18,878 nucleotides of DNA from Pleurocapsa sp. MO_226.B13 (GCA_030064795.1 JASJEI010000284.1:1-18878); one strand, 5' to 3'. Positions 1-6,733 are shown, counted from the stretch's first letter. The notes: generated from the sequence alone by a model not told the origin. Translations and numbers: made by a program.

Positions 1-129
1 TCTTTTGTCCAGAGAGGAGTCGGCAAAGCTTTAACCCCAAGAGCGCGATGACGTTCAGCCTCATGTAAAGCATTACCCAAAGAAATCTTACACTCCTTCC
101 AGAAAAAGATCGCTTGTTTGGGACTGCTG
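1..129. repeat. Terminal direct repeat, left copy (circular-contig overlap)
   Basis: Bases 1-129 are identical to 18750-18878. The repeat lies inside a coding frame that continues uninterrupted from one end of the window to the other, so this is the overlap of a circular molecule of 18,749 bp written out linearly, not a biological terminal repeat. Confidence 0.95.
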
Positions 130-1331
130 ACGATGTTCAAAGCGTTGGCGATCGCCTGCTCTCTTGTCTGAGAGTTATTGCCTTTAATTAGCTTCTCGGC
201 TAAATACTCAATAAACATGGGATGGGCGACTCCTGGCTCAACTTCCCATTCTTGCTGCGATGATGTGCCGATTGGCAGCCCGTTAACAAAATCATCCCAG
301 TAACTATGAGGAACGCCTTTTTTTAGCTGATTGATAATCTTATGGGCTAATCCTTGAGGGGAACGGGAATTAGCAACAAGAGGCAGCGAATTTACTAACG
401 CTCGATAAAATTGCTTGAACTGCTCCAGACTCTTCCAGGGGGCAAGCCCAAAATCTTGATTTGGTTTAGTACCCCGACGGGTTTTCGACCCTTGGGGTTT
501 TGGCTGTGAGGATATTACTTCCACCTCTAGCTGTACAGCTTCCCGTACATCTCTAGTTTGTACTGGTTTTTGTACCAATTTATTTTTATTGATTTTTTGT
601 TCAACACGCGCGGGTCTTTGGACAACAGTAGTAAATGGTGTGGTGTTGGGATTAATTTCCTTTTGTTCTCCTGTAGTAGGATTACTTTGCTCTTGTTCTT
701 CTTGGATATCTTTGGATATTTGAGAAACAGTTTTTTCCTCGTTACTCTCCCTCGCCCCCTGGGGGGCAAGTGGGGGGGTTGGTGAACGGTCAGATTTGAA
801 AGTGGTATCTGTATTGTTTTGCGACACTCGCAAATCAGTTTTTTGAGGGTCACGAATCTGATTTGCGACGTTCACGAATCCCAAACTTTCGTGGGTTTCC
901 AACTTGAATTCTTGAATTCTAGCCAAAAGAAATTTTTCGAGCGCGTCGTAGTCAATACGGTAGTAGTACTGACGGTTATATGCAGCACGAGCGTGAACCG
1001 AACCGTAATGTTCGCGATGTAGCTGCTCTCGAATTAATAAGCCTTTGCCGACTAAAGCGGAGATCGCTTTTCTGATTTGATAGTCGGTAAAACCAGCGAT
1101 CGCTTCGGTTGCTAAGTGGTTGAGTGATTTATAGATCCATTTAACGCCACGAAGTATGACACCGCCTTTTTTCATCCACAGCCAGAAGTGGAACTGTTGG
1201 ATTATTCTCGCTTGCAGGTAGTTGTTGTCAATAAATTTAACAAGTGAATTAGAAACTCCTGCAAAATCGTATTTTGTCTCGTAGCCAGGAATTCTGATAA
1301 CTGGGGAGTCGAAGTCAATGGAGAGAGTCAT
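1..1331 (-). CDS. Putative plasmid replication initiator, N-terminal part (continues across the junction to 18263)
   Basis: The ATG at 1331 is preceded by GGAGG nine bases upstream, a good ribosome binding site. The frame is open to base 1 and continues on the circle to a TAG at 18263, giving 605 aa. Residues about 35-110 look like a winged-helix domain: a hydrophobic helix (FHFWLWMKKGG), an invariant-looking GVKWIYKSL segment, then FTDYQIRKAISALVGKGLLIRE as a recognition helix and wing. This resembles the N-terminal DNA-binding domains of DnaD-like and plasmid replication proteins. A hydrophilic Gln/Pro/Thr-rich linker follows (about 155-290), then a second folded segment (about 295-445). 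I infer an initiator from the domain, from its being the only candidate on a small plasmid, and from the noncoding gap upstream. A plasmid transcriptional regulator is the main alternative. Confidence 0.6.
   Translation of the reverse strand, partial: MTLSIDFDSPVIRIPGYETKYDFAGVSNSLVKFIDNNYLQARIIQQFHFWLWMKKGGVILRGVKWIYKSLNHLATEAIAGFTDYQIRKAISALVGKGLLIREQLHREHYGSVHARAAYNRQYYYRIDYDALEKFLLARIQEFKLETHESLGFVNVANQIRDPQKTDLRVSQNNTDTTFKSDRSPTPPLAPQGARESNEEKTVSQISKDIQEEQEQSNPTTGEQKEINPNTTPFTTVVQRPARVEQKINKNKLVQKPVQTRDVREAVQLEVEVISSQPKPQGSKTRRGTKPNQDFGLAPWKSLEQFKQFYRALVNSLPLVANSRSPQGLAHKIINQLKKGVPHSYWDDFVNGLPIGTSSQQEWEVEPGVAHPMFIEYLAEKLIKGNNSQTREQAIANALNIVSSPKQAIFFWKECKISLGNALHEAERHRALGVKALPTPLWTK
754..767. 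repeat. G/C-rich inverted repeat inside the replication gene linker
   Basis: GCCCCC and GGGGGC arms are separated by TG, and a further G7 run follows at about 772. In the coding frame this encodes a Pro-rich stretch (PTPPLAPQGARE) in the disordered linker, in a locally very GC-rich patch of otherwise AT-rich DNA. It could be a small dispersed repeat inserted in frame. Confidence 0.45.
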
Positions 1332-1717
1332 TATTCTGCACCTCCATCGATGTTGACTTTTGCAGCTACTAGACTGGGGAGATTTTTTTTGTTATTGTCA
1401 AAGGACAATATTTTAATATTTATATTGTTCAAGTTTATTCAGTAAGCCATTACCTCGGACCTTAAATCGAAGTATTCTAGGCTTTTCAAGAATGAATTGA
1501 GCAAATAGTCAAAAGAACTCTGGAAAGTAAGAGAGCCAGGGTCTTTTTTTTCTTTGTCAATTCAAAGTTTTACGACCTTATGATACTGCCGTATGTGTTG
1601 TAATTACCACCTGAATTGAAAATTTGTTATGTAATCTAAATTACAAATATCTCTAGGGTTGTTTAAAAAAGGGTCAGAAATCAAGAATCTATTGATTAGA
1701 ATATAGCTGAACCAAAC
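1332..1717. other. Noncoding region upstream of the replication gene
   Basis: This 386-bp AT-rich gap holds the promoter regions of the divergent replication gene (minus) and the small gene at 1727 (plus). I see a 7-bp inverted repeat at 1393-1410 and a weaker one at 1631-1644 (GTAAT/ATTAC). I see no regular iteron array and no RNA gene. It is one of two reasonable places for the replication origin, the other being 6174-6733. Confidence 0.5.
1393..1410. promoter_or_regulatory. Inverted repeat, possible operator of the replication gene
   Basis: TATTGTC and GACAATA form a perfect 7-bp inverted repeat with a 4-base centre (AAAG), 62 bp upstream of the replication start codon. Its position suits an autoregulatory operator. 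A T-rich flank on either side means a weak hairpin cannot be excluded. Confidence 0.35.
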
Positions 1718-1726
1718 TTGGTAGAA

Positions 1727-2185
1727 ATGGGTAAGAACGCTAAAAGAAAACAAGACACTATCACCATTGAATGTGTCACTAACATTGTTTATGAGAACAT
1801 AGCCTCGGTTCTAAAATTAGATGCCGAAAACAACTATCAACAGCGGAAGCAAGTTTCTTTAGAAAAACTCAAGCGGGTATATTCTAAGCTATCCCCCAAA
1901 AGAAAAGCTAAATACATCACCATTGAATGTTTGGGCTGCATAGAAATTTGTATGCAAAAGAATCTACCAGAGTTCAAATTTCAATATGCAGCTTTAACTA
2001 CAAACGCTGACGAGAAACGTAAGCTAGAAAATCTTATTAGAAATTGGCAGGAGTTGAAAAAGATTTCTTTTCTTGAAATCTCTGAATTTCTAGTTCCGCC
2101 AGTAGGCGGGGTAAATAAGCGGGATCTAATCATGAGGGACAACAAGCGATCTGATTTGACTCCAAGCTTCAAAAATCAAGAGTAG
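1727..2185 (+). CDS. Hypothetical protein, about 152 aa
   Basis: I do not recognise this family. The frame could begin at TTG 1718 or ATG 1727; I prefer the ATG, although no strong ribosome binding site precedes either. The product is small, basic and predicted soluble, with a Lys/Arg-rich N-terminus (MGKNAKRKQ) and helical segments such as SLEKLKRVYSKLSPKRKAKY. A Cys-containing stretch, CLGCIEICMQ, lies near residue 70. There is no signal peptide or membrane segment. The 3' end overlaps the convergent recombinase gene by 17 bases. Its position beside the replication and recombinase genes suggests a plasmid-maintenance accessory or DNA-binding role, but nothing in the sequence proves it. Confidence 0.55.
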   Translation: MGKNAKRKQDTITIECVTNIVYENIASVLKLDAENNYQQRKQVSLEKLKRVYSKLSPKRKAKYITIECLGCIEICMQKNLPEFKFQYAALTTNADEKRKLENLIRNWQELKKISFLEISEFLVPPVGGVNKRDLIMRDNKRSDLTPSFKNQE

Positions 2186-2747
2186 CGATCGCACTTTCTT
2201 TTTGTTGCTCCGTCACCCCTAGATACCGTTCCAAAGCAGCTAGAGTCTTATGCCCTGAGATTGCCTGAATATGCCTTAGTGGTACGCCCTTATCGCTCAT
2301 GCGGGTTAGAGCAGTGCGTCTGAAGCTATGGGTGCTAACCCCTTCAATCTCTAACTTCAGACAAACCTCCCTAAGAATCTTATCCGCACTGGCTTTGTGA
2401 ATGCTCCCCCTGCCATGACGACCAGGAAACAACAACGGACGAGTATGCCATTTATCGGTTTTGTGATGTTCTTCTATATATTTTTTTAACTGGGGATGTA
2501 CCTGAATTTCTCTAGTAGACTGTTTGCCCTTGGTGTTGTAGCTGCGAATCACCAAGACATTTCGCACGCCTTTAATACCAATTACGTCGCCACGAAGTAG
2601 AGTACAGGCTTCGTTAATTCTAGCTGCCCCATAGAGACAAACCCCGAACAGAGCGCGATCGCGGGGCTTGGTGAATCCCTCATTAAATAGTAAATTTATT
2701 TCGTTGGGGGTGAGGATTTTTGCCCTGCCAAACTTGTTCACTTTCAT
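2169..2747 (-). CDS. Minimal tyrosine recombinase (XerC/D-like)
   Basis: Cuts and rejoins DNA at specific sites through a 3'-phosphotyrosine; on a plasmid of this size it most likely resolves multimers to monomers. The catalytic set is complete: Arg43 (in AARINEAC), Lys73 in the beta-hairpin, His140 and Arg143 (HSFRR), His166 (GHKT) and the nucleophile Tyr175 (ALERYLG). At 192 aa it is about 100 residues shorter than chromosomal XerC/XerD (about 300 aa), because the N-terminal core-binding SAM-like domain is missing. Only a short N-terminal arm precedes the catalytic domain, a form common among cyanobacterial plasmid recombinases. The 3' end overlaps the convergent gene at 1727-2185. An integrase role is possible, but I see no attachment sites. 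Confidence 0.88.
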   Translation of the reverse strand: MKVNKFGRAKILTPNEINLLFNEGFTKPRDRALFGVCLYGAARINEACTLLRGDVIGIKGVRNVLVIRSYNTKGKQSTREIQVHPQLKKYIEEHHKTDKWHTRPLLFPGRHGRGSIHKASADKILREVCLKLEIEGVSTHSFRRTALTRMSDKGVPLRHIQAISGHKTLAALERYLGVTEQQKESAIATLDF

Positions 2748-3115
2748 AAGATCAAGTTTACACTGTCATACTGCAATTTGATAGCCTAATCGGTTTAAAA
2801 GCCTATTATTTCGTAGCGGATATCGGGGCAATTAAGCAAAACTTATCAGTGAAGCTGCCAAGGCATAAGTATAAATACCCAGATAATAATCTTTACTTAT
2901 ATCTTGTCTGAAGCTGGTTCAAAGCTCCAGTTTAATCATTACGGACGGAGTTTGCCCACAAAGCTTCGCCGATTAACAATGTACGATTGATTGATCACGT
3001 CAAAACAACATCTTTTTGACATTACTTCAACGTGTTTAGTGTCAACAAATTTGGGATGCGACTCGATCTGTCACAATATTGTTAAGACAAATATAAACAA
3101 CCTTGGTTTAAGTTT
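2748..3115. other. Noncoding region between recombinase and vapBC45
   Basis: This 368-bp gap lies between divergent genes and should carry both promoters. I see no convincing gene. The right part (2999-3082) is rich in GTCA/TGAC half-sites and is listed separately as a candidate operator. Confidence 0.5.
2999..3082. promoter_or_regulatory. Candidate operator for the vapBC45 operon
   Basis: GTCAAAA (2999-3005) and TTTTGAC (3014-3020) form a 7-bp inverted repeat. Further GTCA half-sites follow at about 3041 and 3070, and a perfect 10-bp palindrome ACAATATTGT lies at 3073-3082, 33 bp before the antitoxin start. Antitoxins with a DNA-binding domain usually repress their own operon; the binding of this one here is inferred. 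Confidence 0.35.
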
Positions 3116-3814
3116 ATGAACGACCTCTACGGAGGACTTGACCCCAGAAATATTCCCACCTACTCAATTGGTGATGCGGCACGTTATTTAAGGATTCCGC
3201 GCAGTACTATACGTTCGTGGACAGTCGGTCATTCCTATCCAGTTAAAGATGGTTCTTCTTTCTTTCATCCCCTCATAGAAATTTCTGAAGAAAAACCTTA
3301 TTTACTGTCGTTTACTAATTTGGTAGAAGTTCATGTTTTACGAGCTATTCGCCAACATCACAAAATTCAGCTAAATAGGGTTAGAGAGGCTTTAGACTTT
3401 ATTGATGAACGGTTTGAAGTTAACCATCCCTTGGCTCAAGAGGATTTTCGGACAAATGGAGTAGACCTGTTTATCGAACGTTATGGCGAATTGATTAATG
3501 CTAGCAGTGGGGGTAAAAAAGAGCTTAAAGAGGCTTTAAATGCTCACCTAGAGCGCATTGAACCAGATGATAGCGGACTGGCAATTAAACTCTACCCCTT
3601 CACTCGTTCTGACGAAGTTGATAATCCTCGCCTGGTTGTCATCGACCCTCGTATTGCTTTTGGTCGTCTAACCATTGCAGGTACGGGAATAGCAACCGAT
3701 ATTCTTAAAGAACGATATAAAGCAGGAGATTCAATTGAAGACCTAGCATTTGATTATGATTGCGATCGCTTATCAATCGAAGAAGCTATCCGTTGCGAAT
3801 TATCTGTTGCCTAA
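3116..3814 (+). CDS. vapB45: VapB45-like antitoxin (HTH plus DUF433)
   Basis: Antitoxin of a type II system: it is expected to bind and neutralise the PIN-like toxin encoded next and to repress the operon. Residues about 16-38 (YSIGDAARYLRIPRSTIRSW) form a MerR-like helix-turn-helix. A central helical part (about 65-150) follows. The C-terminus (about 170-230, with VIDPRIAFGRLTIAGTGI and SIEDLAFDYD) is a typical DUF433 domain. Length (232 aa), domain order and partner match the VapBC45 arrangement (Rv2018/Rv2019) described in Mycobacterium tuberculosis. The toxin gene follows after 95 bases, an unusually wide gap for such a pair. The start is the only well-placed ATG, and its ribosome binding site is weak. 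Confidence 0.82.
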   Translation: MNDLYGGLDPRNIPTYSIGDAARYLRIPRSTIRSWTVGHSYPVKDGSSFFHPLIEISEEKPYLLSFTNLVEVHVLRAIRQHHKIQLNRVREALDFIDERFEVNHPLAQEDFRTNGVDLFIERYGELINASSGGKKELKEALNAHLERIEPDDSGLAIKLYPFTRSDEVDNPRLVVIDPRIAFGRLTIAGTGIATDILKERYKAGDSIEDLAFDYDCDRLSIEEAIRCELSVA

Positions 3815-3909
3815 AATTGTACAGATCCCACAAAATGCCCCATCGATACCTTTATGCTTGATTCAAGTCTTTATTAGACGAATTTATTTTAATTATTAAG
3901 ACTCGAATC

Positions 3910-4341
3910 ATGACAACAGGGTCAGAGCCAGAAATTATATTTTTTATCGATCGCTGTCTCGGCAAAAGACTCATTGCCGAAGCCTTTCAAAATTCTGGAA
4001 TTGCCTTTGAGATACATGACGATCACTTTGGTCAAAATGCGATTGATGTTGACTGGCTACCCGAAATTGGCAAGCGCGGATGGGTTGTCTTGACCAAAGA
4101 TGCCAAGATCGGTAAAAATCATCTAGAAAGGATGGCAGTCACTAATGCTGGCATCTCTATGTTTACCTTAGCCTCTCAAAACCTCTCAGGGAAACAAATG
4201 GCAAATATCTTTCTAAAATCGGTGAATAAGATGCAAGAATTTGTTCGCAAACATCCCGCTCCTTTTATTGCCAAGGTTTACCGCGATGGACGAGTTGAGA
4301 TGTGGTTTGATGCTCAAACTCTATTAGACGAACTAAAATAA
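3910..4341 (+). CDS. vapC45: VapC45-like PIN-domain toxin
   Basis: Predicted RNase toxin of the PIN-like family paired with DUF433 antitoxins. Acidic residues expected for metal-dependent catalysis are present: Asp14 (FFIDRCLG), Asp37/Asp38 (EIHDDHF), Asp48 (VDWLPEIG) and Asp64 (VVLTKDAKIG). The length (143 aa) fits the family and no truncation is seen, so the toxin should be active. On a plasmid the pair would act as an addiction module, killing or arresting plasmid-free daughters. The gene lies in the same direction as the antitoxin and probably shares its transcript. It ends about 40 bases before the convergent partition operon, with a hairpin between them. The target RNA cannot be read from sequence. 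Confidence 0.82.
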   Translation: MTTGSEPEIIFFIDRCLGKRLIAEAFQNSGIAFEIHDDHFGQNAIDVDWLPEIGKRGWVVLTKDAKIGKNHLERMAVTNAGISMFTLASQNLSGKQMANIFLKSVNKMQEFVRKHPAPFIAKVYRDGRVEMWFDAQTLLDELK

Positions 4342-4354
4342 CTAACGTCATAAC

Positions 4355-4382
4355 AACGTTACTAAGACATTAGTTTAACGTT
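4355..4382. terminator. Hairpin between convergent vapC45 and the par operon
   Basis: ACTAA (4361-4365) pairs with TTAGT (4370-4374) around a GACA loop. An outer AACGTT at 4355 pairs with AACGTT at 4377 across a 2-base bulge. It lies between two converging stop codons, which suits a bidirectional terminator. The AACGTT boxes also match those in the parA operator, so it may instead be a partition-protein binding site. Confidence 0.45.
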
Positions 4383-4383
4383 A

Positions 4384-4653
4384 TTATGAAGTCTCTTTTT
4401 CGAGCTTTTCTTCGATCGCTTCTAGTAACCAGACATGGCGAGAAACCTTGACTTTTCTCTGGCTGAGGGCTTCGTCAATCTCCCTTAGTTTCCCTTTAGT
4501 TAGACGAAGTTGAACTCTTGATATTTCGGTGTCCAAATCTATAGTCGATTTTTTTTCAGTACCCGTACTAAGACCCCGATCGATAAAAGCATCAACATGA
4601 GTATCTTTATTCTTGGGCTTGGGTTTGCGACTCAACGCCGATTTTTTATCCAT
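4384..4653 (-). CDS. ParG/ParB-like ribbon-helix-helix partition protein
   Basis: Probable centromere-binding partner of the ParA encoded upstream. The protein is 89 aa. Its N-terminal half is basic, flexible and Lys/Pro-rich (SRKPKPKNKD). The C-terminal half (about 44-87) reads as a strand followed by two helices (VQLRLTKGKLREIDEALSQR, then a helix ending EAIEEKLEKE), the ribbon-helix-helix layout of ParG-type adaptors. In such systems the flexible tail stimulates the ParA ATPase while the RHH dimer binds direct repeats near the operon promoter. The ATG overlaps the parA stop by 8 bases (ATGGATAA), indicating translational coupling. There is no ParB/Srx nuclease-like domain, so it is not a classical ParB. 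Confidence 0.75.
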   Translation of the reverse strand: MDKKSALSRKPKPKNKDTHVDAFIDRGLSTGTEKKSTIDLDTEISRVQLRLTKGKLREIDEALSQRKVKVSRHVWLLEAIEEKLEKETS

Positions 4654-5311
4654 AGTTGGCTACTTTGGTTTTCATGGGTGCAAAAACTAGATCGAACAAA
4701 GCAGTTACTTCGGCGATCGCCTTGGAGTCATTTGGTTTATGTTCGATGACTGACAAACCTTGAGAGGCTGCTTTGCCAAATACTTTGCGATAACCCAGGG
4801 GAGTGTTAATGAATTCTAGTTCGTTGGTGTCTTGAATGTATTCAGCAGCTTCGATGTTTTCTGTTCCCGTAGCATCGGCTCGGTTGATAAAGGCATAGGC
4901 TTTAAGATCTGGATTAAAAGCTCTAGCCTCTGCAATCATTTGAGCCACAGGTTCAATTGTCCAAACATCAAAGGAACGAGGAACAAAAGGAATTAACACT
5001 ACATCAGCAATGACTAATGCTGCCCTTTGACTGGCTGTATCTCTGCCTCCCGCATCGATAATCACATCATCGTATTTTTCGGCTAGTCGTTTGCCATCGG
5101 TACGAACATTAGAGCCGTTAAGTTGGGTACAGGTATAGCCAGCATCACCTAACTTTTCGTTACGCATGGTTGTAAAGTCAGTAGCAGTTTCTTGGTCATC
5201 GGCATCAATCAGCAGCACATCTCGCCCCAAACTCGCTCGCATGATTGCCAGATTAGTTGCTACTGTGCTTTTGCCCACCCCGCCTTTTGTTCCACCAGAA
5301 AGAACAATCAT
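4646..5311 (-). CDS. parA: ParA-family partition ATPase
   Basis: A Walker-type ATPase that positions plasmid copies before division. The deviant Walker A motif KGGVGKST occupies residues 9-16, with the signature Lys9 and catalytic Lys14. Walker A' is LLIDADDQ (about 33-40) and Walker B is DVIIDAGGRD (about 82-91). At 221 aa it lacks the N-terminal helix-turn-helix of type Ia ParA proteins, so it belongs to the short type Ib group, in agreement with its small RHH partner. In type Ib systems the partner, not ParA, represses the operon; the 11-bp-arm palindrome 40 bp upstream is the likely operator. A role in chromosome partition or cellulose synthesis (MinD/BcsQ relatives) is unlikely given the neighbours. 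Confidence 0.9.
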   Translation of the reverse strand: MIVLSGGTKGGVGKSTVATNLAIMRASLGRDVLLIDADDQETATDFTTMRNEKLGDAGYTCTQLNGSNVRTDGKRLAEKYDDVIIDAGGRDTASQRAALVIADVVLIPFVPRSFDVWTIEPVAQMIAEARAFNPDLKAYAFINRADATGTENIEAAEYIQDTNELEFINTPLGYRKVFGKAASQGLSVIEHKPNDSKAIAEVTALFDLVFAPMKTKVANYG

Positions 5312-5350
5312 CGCGTTATCCTCACGTTACATTAATATCAGATAGAGGTT

Positions 5351-5377
5351 AGATTAACGTTGTTATAACGTTAATCT
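5351..5377. promoter_or_regulatory. Palindromic operator/centromere site upstream of parA
   Basis: AGATTAACGTT (5351-5361) and AACGTTAATCT (5367-5377) are perfect 11-bp inverted arms around GTTAT. The site ends 40 bp upstream of the parA start codon, where the operon promoter should lie. Each arm contains AACGTT, a box that recurs in the noncoding DNA at 4355, 4377, 6294 and 6606. It is probably bound by the RHH partner for repression, partition or both. Confidence 0.6.
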
Positions 5378-5401
5378 GAGTTGATTTTGACCTTAGTATA
5401 A

Positions 5402-5445
5402 TTCAAGAACTCGATTATTGACGAGGGAAAAATCGAGTTCTTGAA
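5402..5445. terminator. 15-bp inverted repeat over the 3' end of the GIY-YIG gene
   Basis: Two perfect 15-bp arms (5402-5416 and 5431-5445) flank a 14-base centre. The right arm encodes part of the last residues of the GIY-YIG protein, and the stop codon (5415-5417) overlaps the left arm. In the minus-strand transcript it forms a strong hairpin, but no clear U-run follows, so it is either an atypical terminator or a protein-binding site. Confidence 0.5.
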
Positions 5446-6173
5446 CTTCCCTCATCAATTGGGCGCAACGACCACCCGCTTAACTCTTCTAGATAGGCAG
5501 TATCTTCTACGGAATGAACATTGAGTGCATTCTCAAACTCCTTAGTCGAGCCAAAACCGACCCGCTTGATTAGTTCGCTACGAGTCAGACCTTCTCGACT
5601 ATCTTCGTTATCGTATGTCCAGTTTTGTTTACCACGAGGCGGTAAGGACGCTTCTAATCTCTGGGCAATATCAGAAAGTCCTAATTCGGCTAAGGCTCTG
5701 AAGGTGGTTTTAAATTGTTGTTTAAGGACAGCTAGTTCTTGTTTTACAATCTCTAATTCGTCGGCAGTAACTAAGGCTTTACTGCTAATAGTTGCCATAG
5801 GTTCTGCTTCAAATTCTTCAACAATTTGGTTAAGGTTATCGACTTTATCTAAAACAAAATAACCGATTCGACTCTCCATCGAAGTCTCGATAAAATCCTG
5901 ATATCGATGATGACTATTCCATCGGGTTCGTAGATTATCAGCCTTTCCTACATACAGTATTTTATGGTCGGGAGTGTAAACGAAATATATTCCAGGTTTT
6001 GGTGGTAGCTTGGCTCTTTCAGTTATATGTAGGCTAGGTATAGAGTTAGATAACATCCCTACTACTACATCAGTCTTATTCTGCTTTGTTTGCTTTACTT
6101 GCTGGTCGATACTATCTACTATCTGAGATGGGCATCGAATTGTAATGCTCTCGCTGCTTGAGTTTTTCGCCAT
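5415..6173 (-). CDS. RHH/GIY-YIG nuclease-domain fusion protein
   Basis: The start is ATG 6173; an in-frame TTG at 6182 would add three residues, and numbering here counts from that TTG. Residues about 11-45 (SITIRCPSQIVDSIDQQVKQ and on) look like a ribbon-helix-helix DNA-binding segment. Residues about 62-130 are a GIY-YIG domain: PGIYFVY, then YVGKADNLRTRW, with the conserved Arg near 85-87 and the likely metal-binding Glu in EEFEAEPM near 125-127. The usual family ending (Pro-Leu-x-Asn) is replaced. Residues about 138-170 form a probable coiled coil, and the C-terminal 80 residues have a helical TRSELIKRVGFGS segment. It lies 103 bp upstream of parA in the same direction. The function is unknown: a sequence-specific nickase, a plasmid-maintenance factor or a defence protein are all possible. 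Confidence 0.75.
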   Translation of the reverse strand: MAKNSSSESITIRCPSQIVDSIDQQVKQTKQNKTDVVVGMLSNSIPSLHITERAKLPPKPGIYFVYTPDHKILYVGKADNLRTRWNSHHRYQDFIETSMESRIGYFVLDKVDNLNQIVEEFEAEPMATISSKALVTADELEIVKQELAVLKQQFKTTFRALAELGLSDIAQRLEASLPPRGKQNWTYDNEDSREGLTRSELIKRVGFGSTKEFENALNVHSVEDTAYLEELSGWSLRPIDEGSSRTRFFPRQ

Positions 6174-6331
6174 GTTTTGCAATAAATACTGATTAATATG
6201 CGTTGTCTTGCATACTGTTAGACAAGTTTACTTATATATTAATTTATTTTTGTTGGTAGTGCAGCGGTTGGTTAAATTATTACTAATATTTATAACGTTG
6301 TATATAACATTTATGCGTTTATAAACAACGC

Positions 6332-6630
6332 CGTTAGACATTTTGTATTTGTTAATTAGTTAATTCTTGATTTTGATCGAGTAAGTACCAAATTTTTGAA
6401 GCTGATTACCAATTATTTAAATTAATTTGCCTTACGCCGTACTTGATAATGTTTACGTTATTTTACATTTTGTAAGTAATACTTTTAGTAATCGGGGTAG
6501 TATTGTCTTGCTGATTACAAAAGTTAGTACAATATCTGACTATATATACAACAAACCTTTTCAATAGTTATGAAATTACGTTTTACGTTATCTAACAATA
6601 CTGATAACGTTGTCTGACATTTCGTAAGTA
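6332..6630 (+). repeat. Three degenerate direct repeats
   Basis: Copies lie at 6332-6347 (CGTTAGACATTTTGTA), 6456-6480 (CGTT, then TACATTTTGTAAGTAAT) and 6608-6630 (CGTT, then GACATTTCGTAAGTA). All share CGTT followed within about 5-8 bases by ACATTT[T/C]GTA. Spacings are about 125 and 152 bp, so this is not a tight iteron array. Confidence 0.45.
6585..6610. promoter_or_regulatory. 8-bp inverted repeat with ACGTTATC arms
   Basis: ACGTTATC (6585-6592) and GATAACGT (6603-6610) are perfectly complementary around 10 bases. The right arm runs into the third direct-repeat copy at 6608. The arms resemble the AACGTT boxes of the parA operator, so the same RHH protein may bind here. Confidence 0.4.
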
Positions 6631-6733
6631 CAAAGGTCAGTTGAACCGCACCCATAGTCGCTCGTTTAAGACATTTATTACCACGTTGTTGTAATTTACA
6701 ATTACACTGTTCAACTTTTTGTCAAACATTTTT

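Larger units (their letters stand above)
6174..6733. other. AT-rich noncoding region with dispersed repeats (candidate origin or centromere)
   Basis: About 560 bp with no credible gene. It contains a degenerate direct repeat in three copies, two AACGTT boxes (6294, 6606), several ACGTTA variants (6455, 6585), an 8-bp inverted repeat at 6585-6610 and a weak one at about 6692-6706. It should also hold the promoter of the GIY-YIG gene. High AT content plus repeats next to the par locus suit a centromere or replication origin; which one cannot be decided from sequence. Confidence 0.5.

Noticed and set aside
527..853. 108-aa minus-strand frame
   Set aside because: Lies in another frame of the 605-aa replication gene, is low complexity (Lys/Leu/Pro-rich) and has no ribosome binding site.
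3872..4332. TATTAGACGAA present both in the vapB45-vapC45 gap and at the vapC45 3' end
   Set aside because: An 11-bp match with partly similar flanks could be a remnant of a duplicated toxin end, but a stop lies just upstream in that frame and the match is too short to support a pseudogene.
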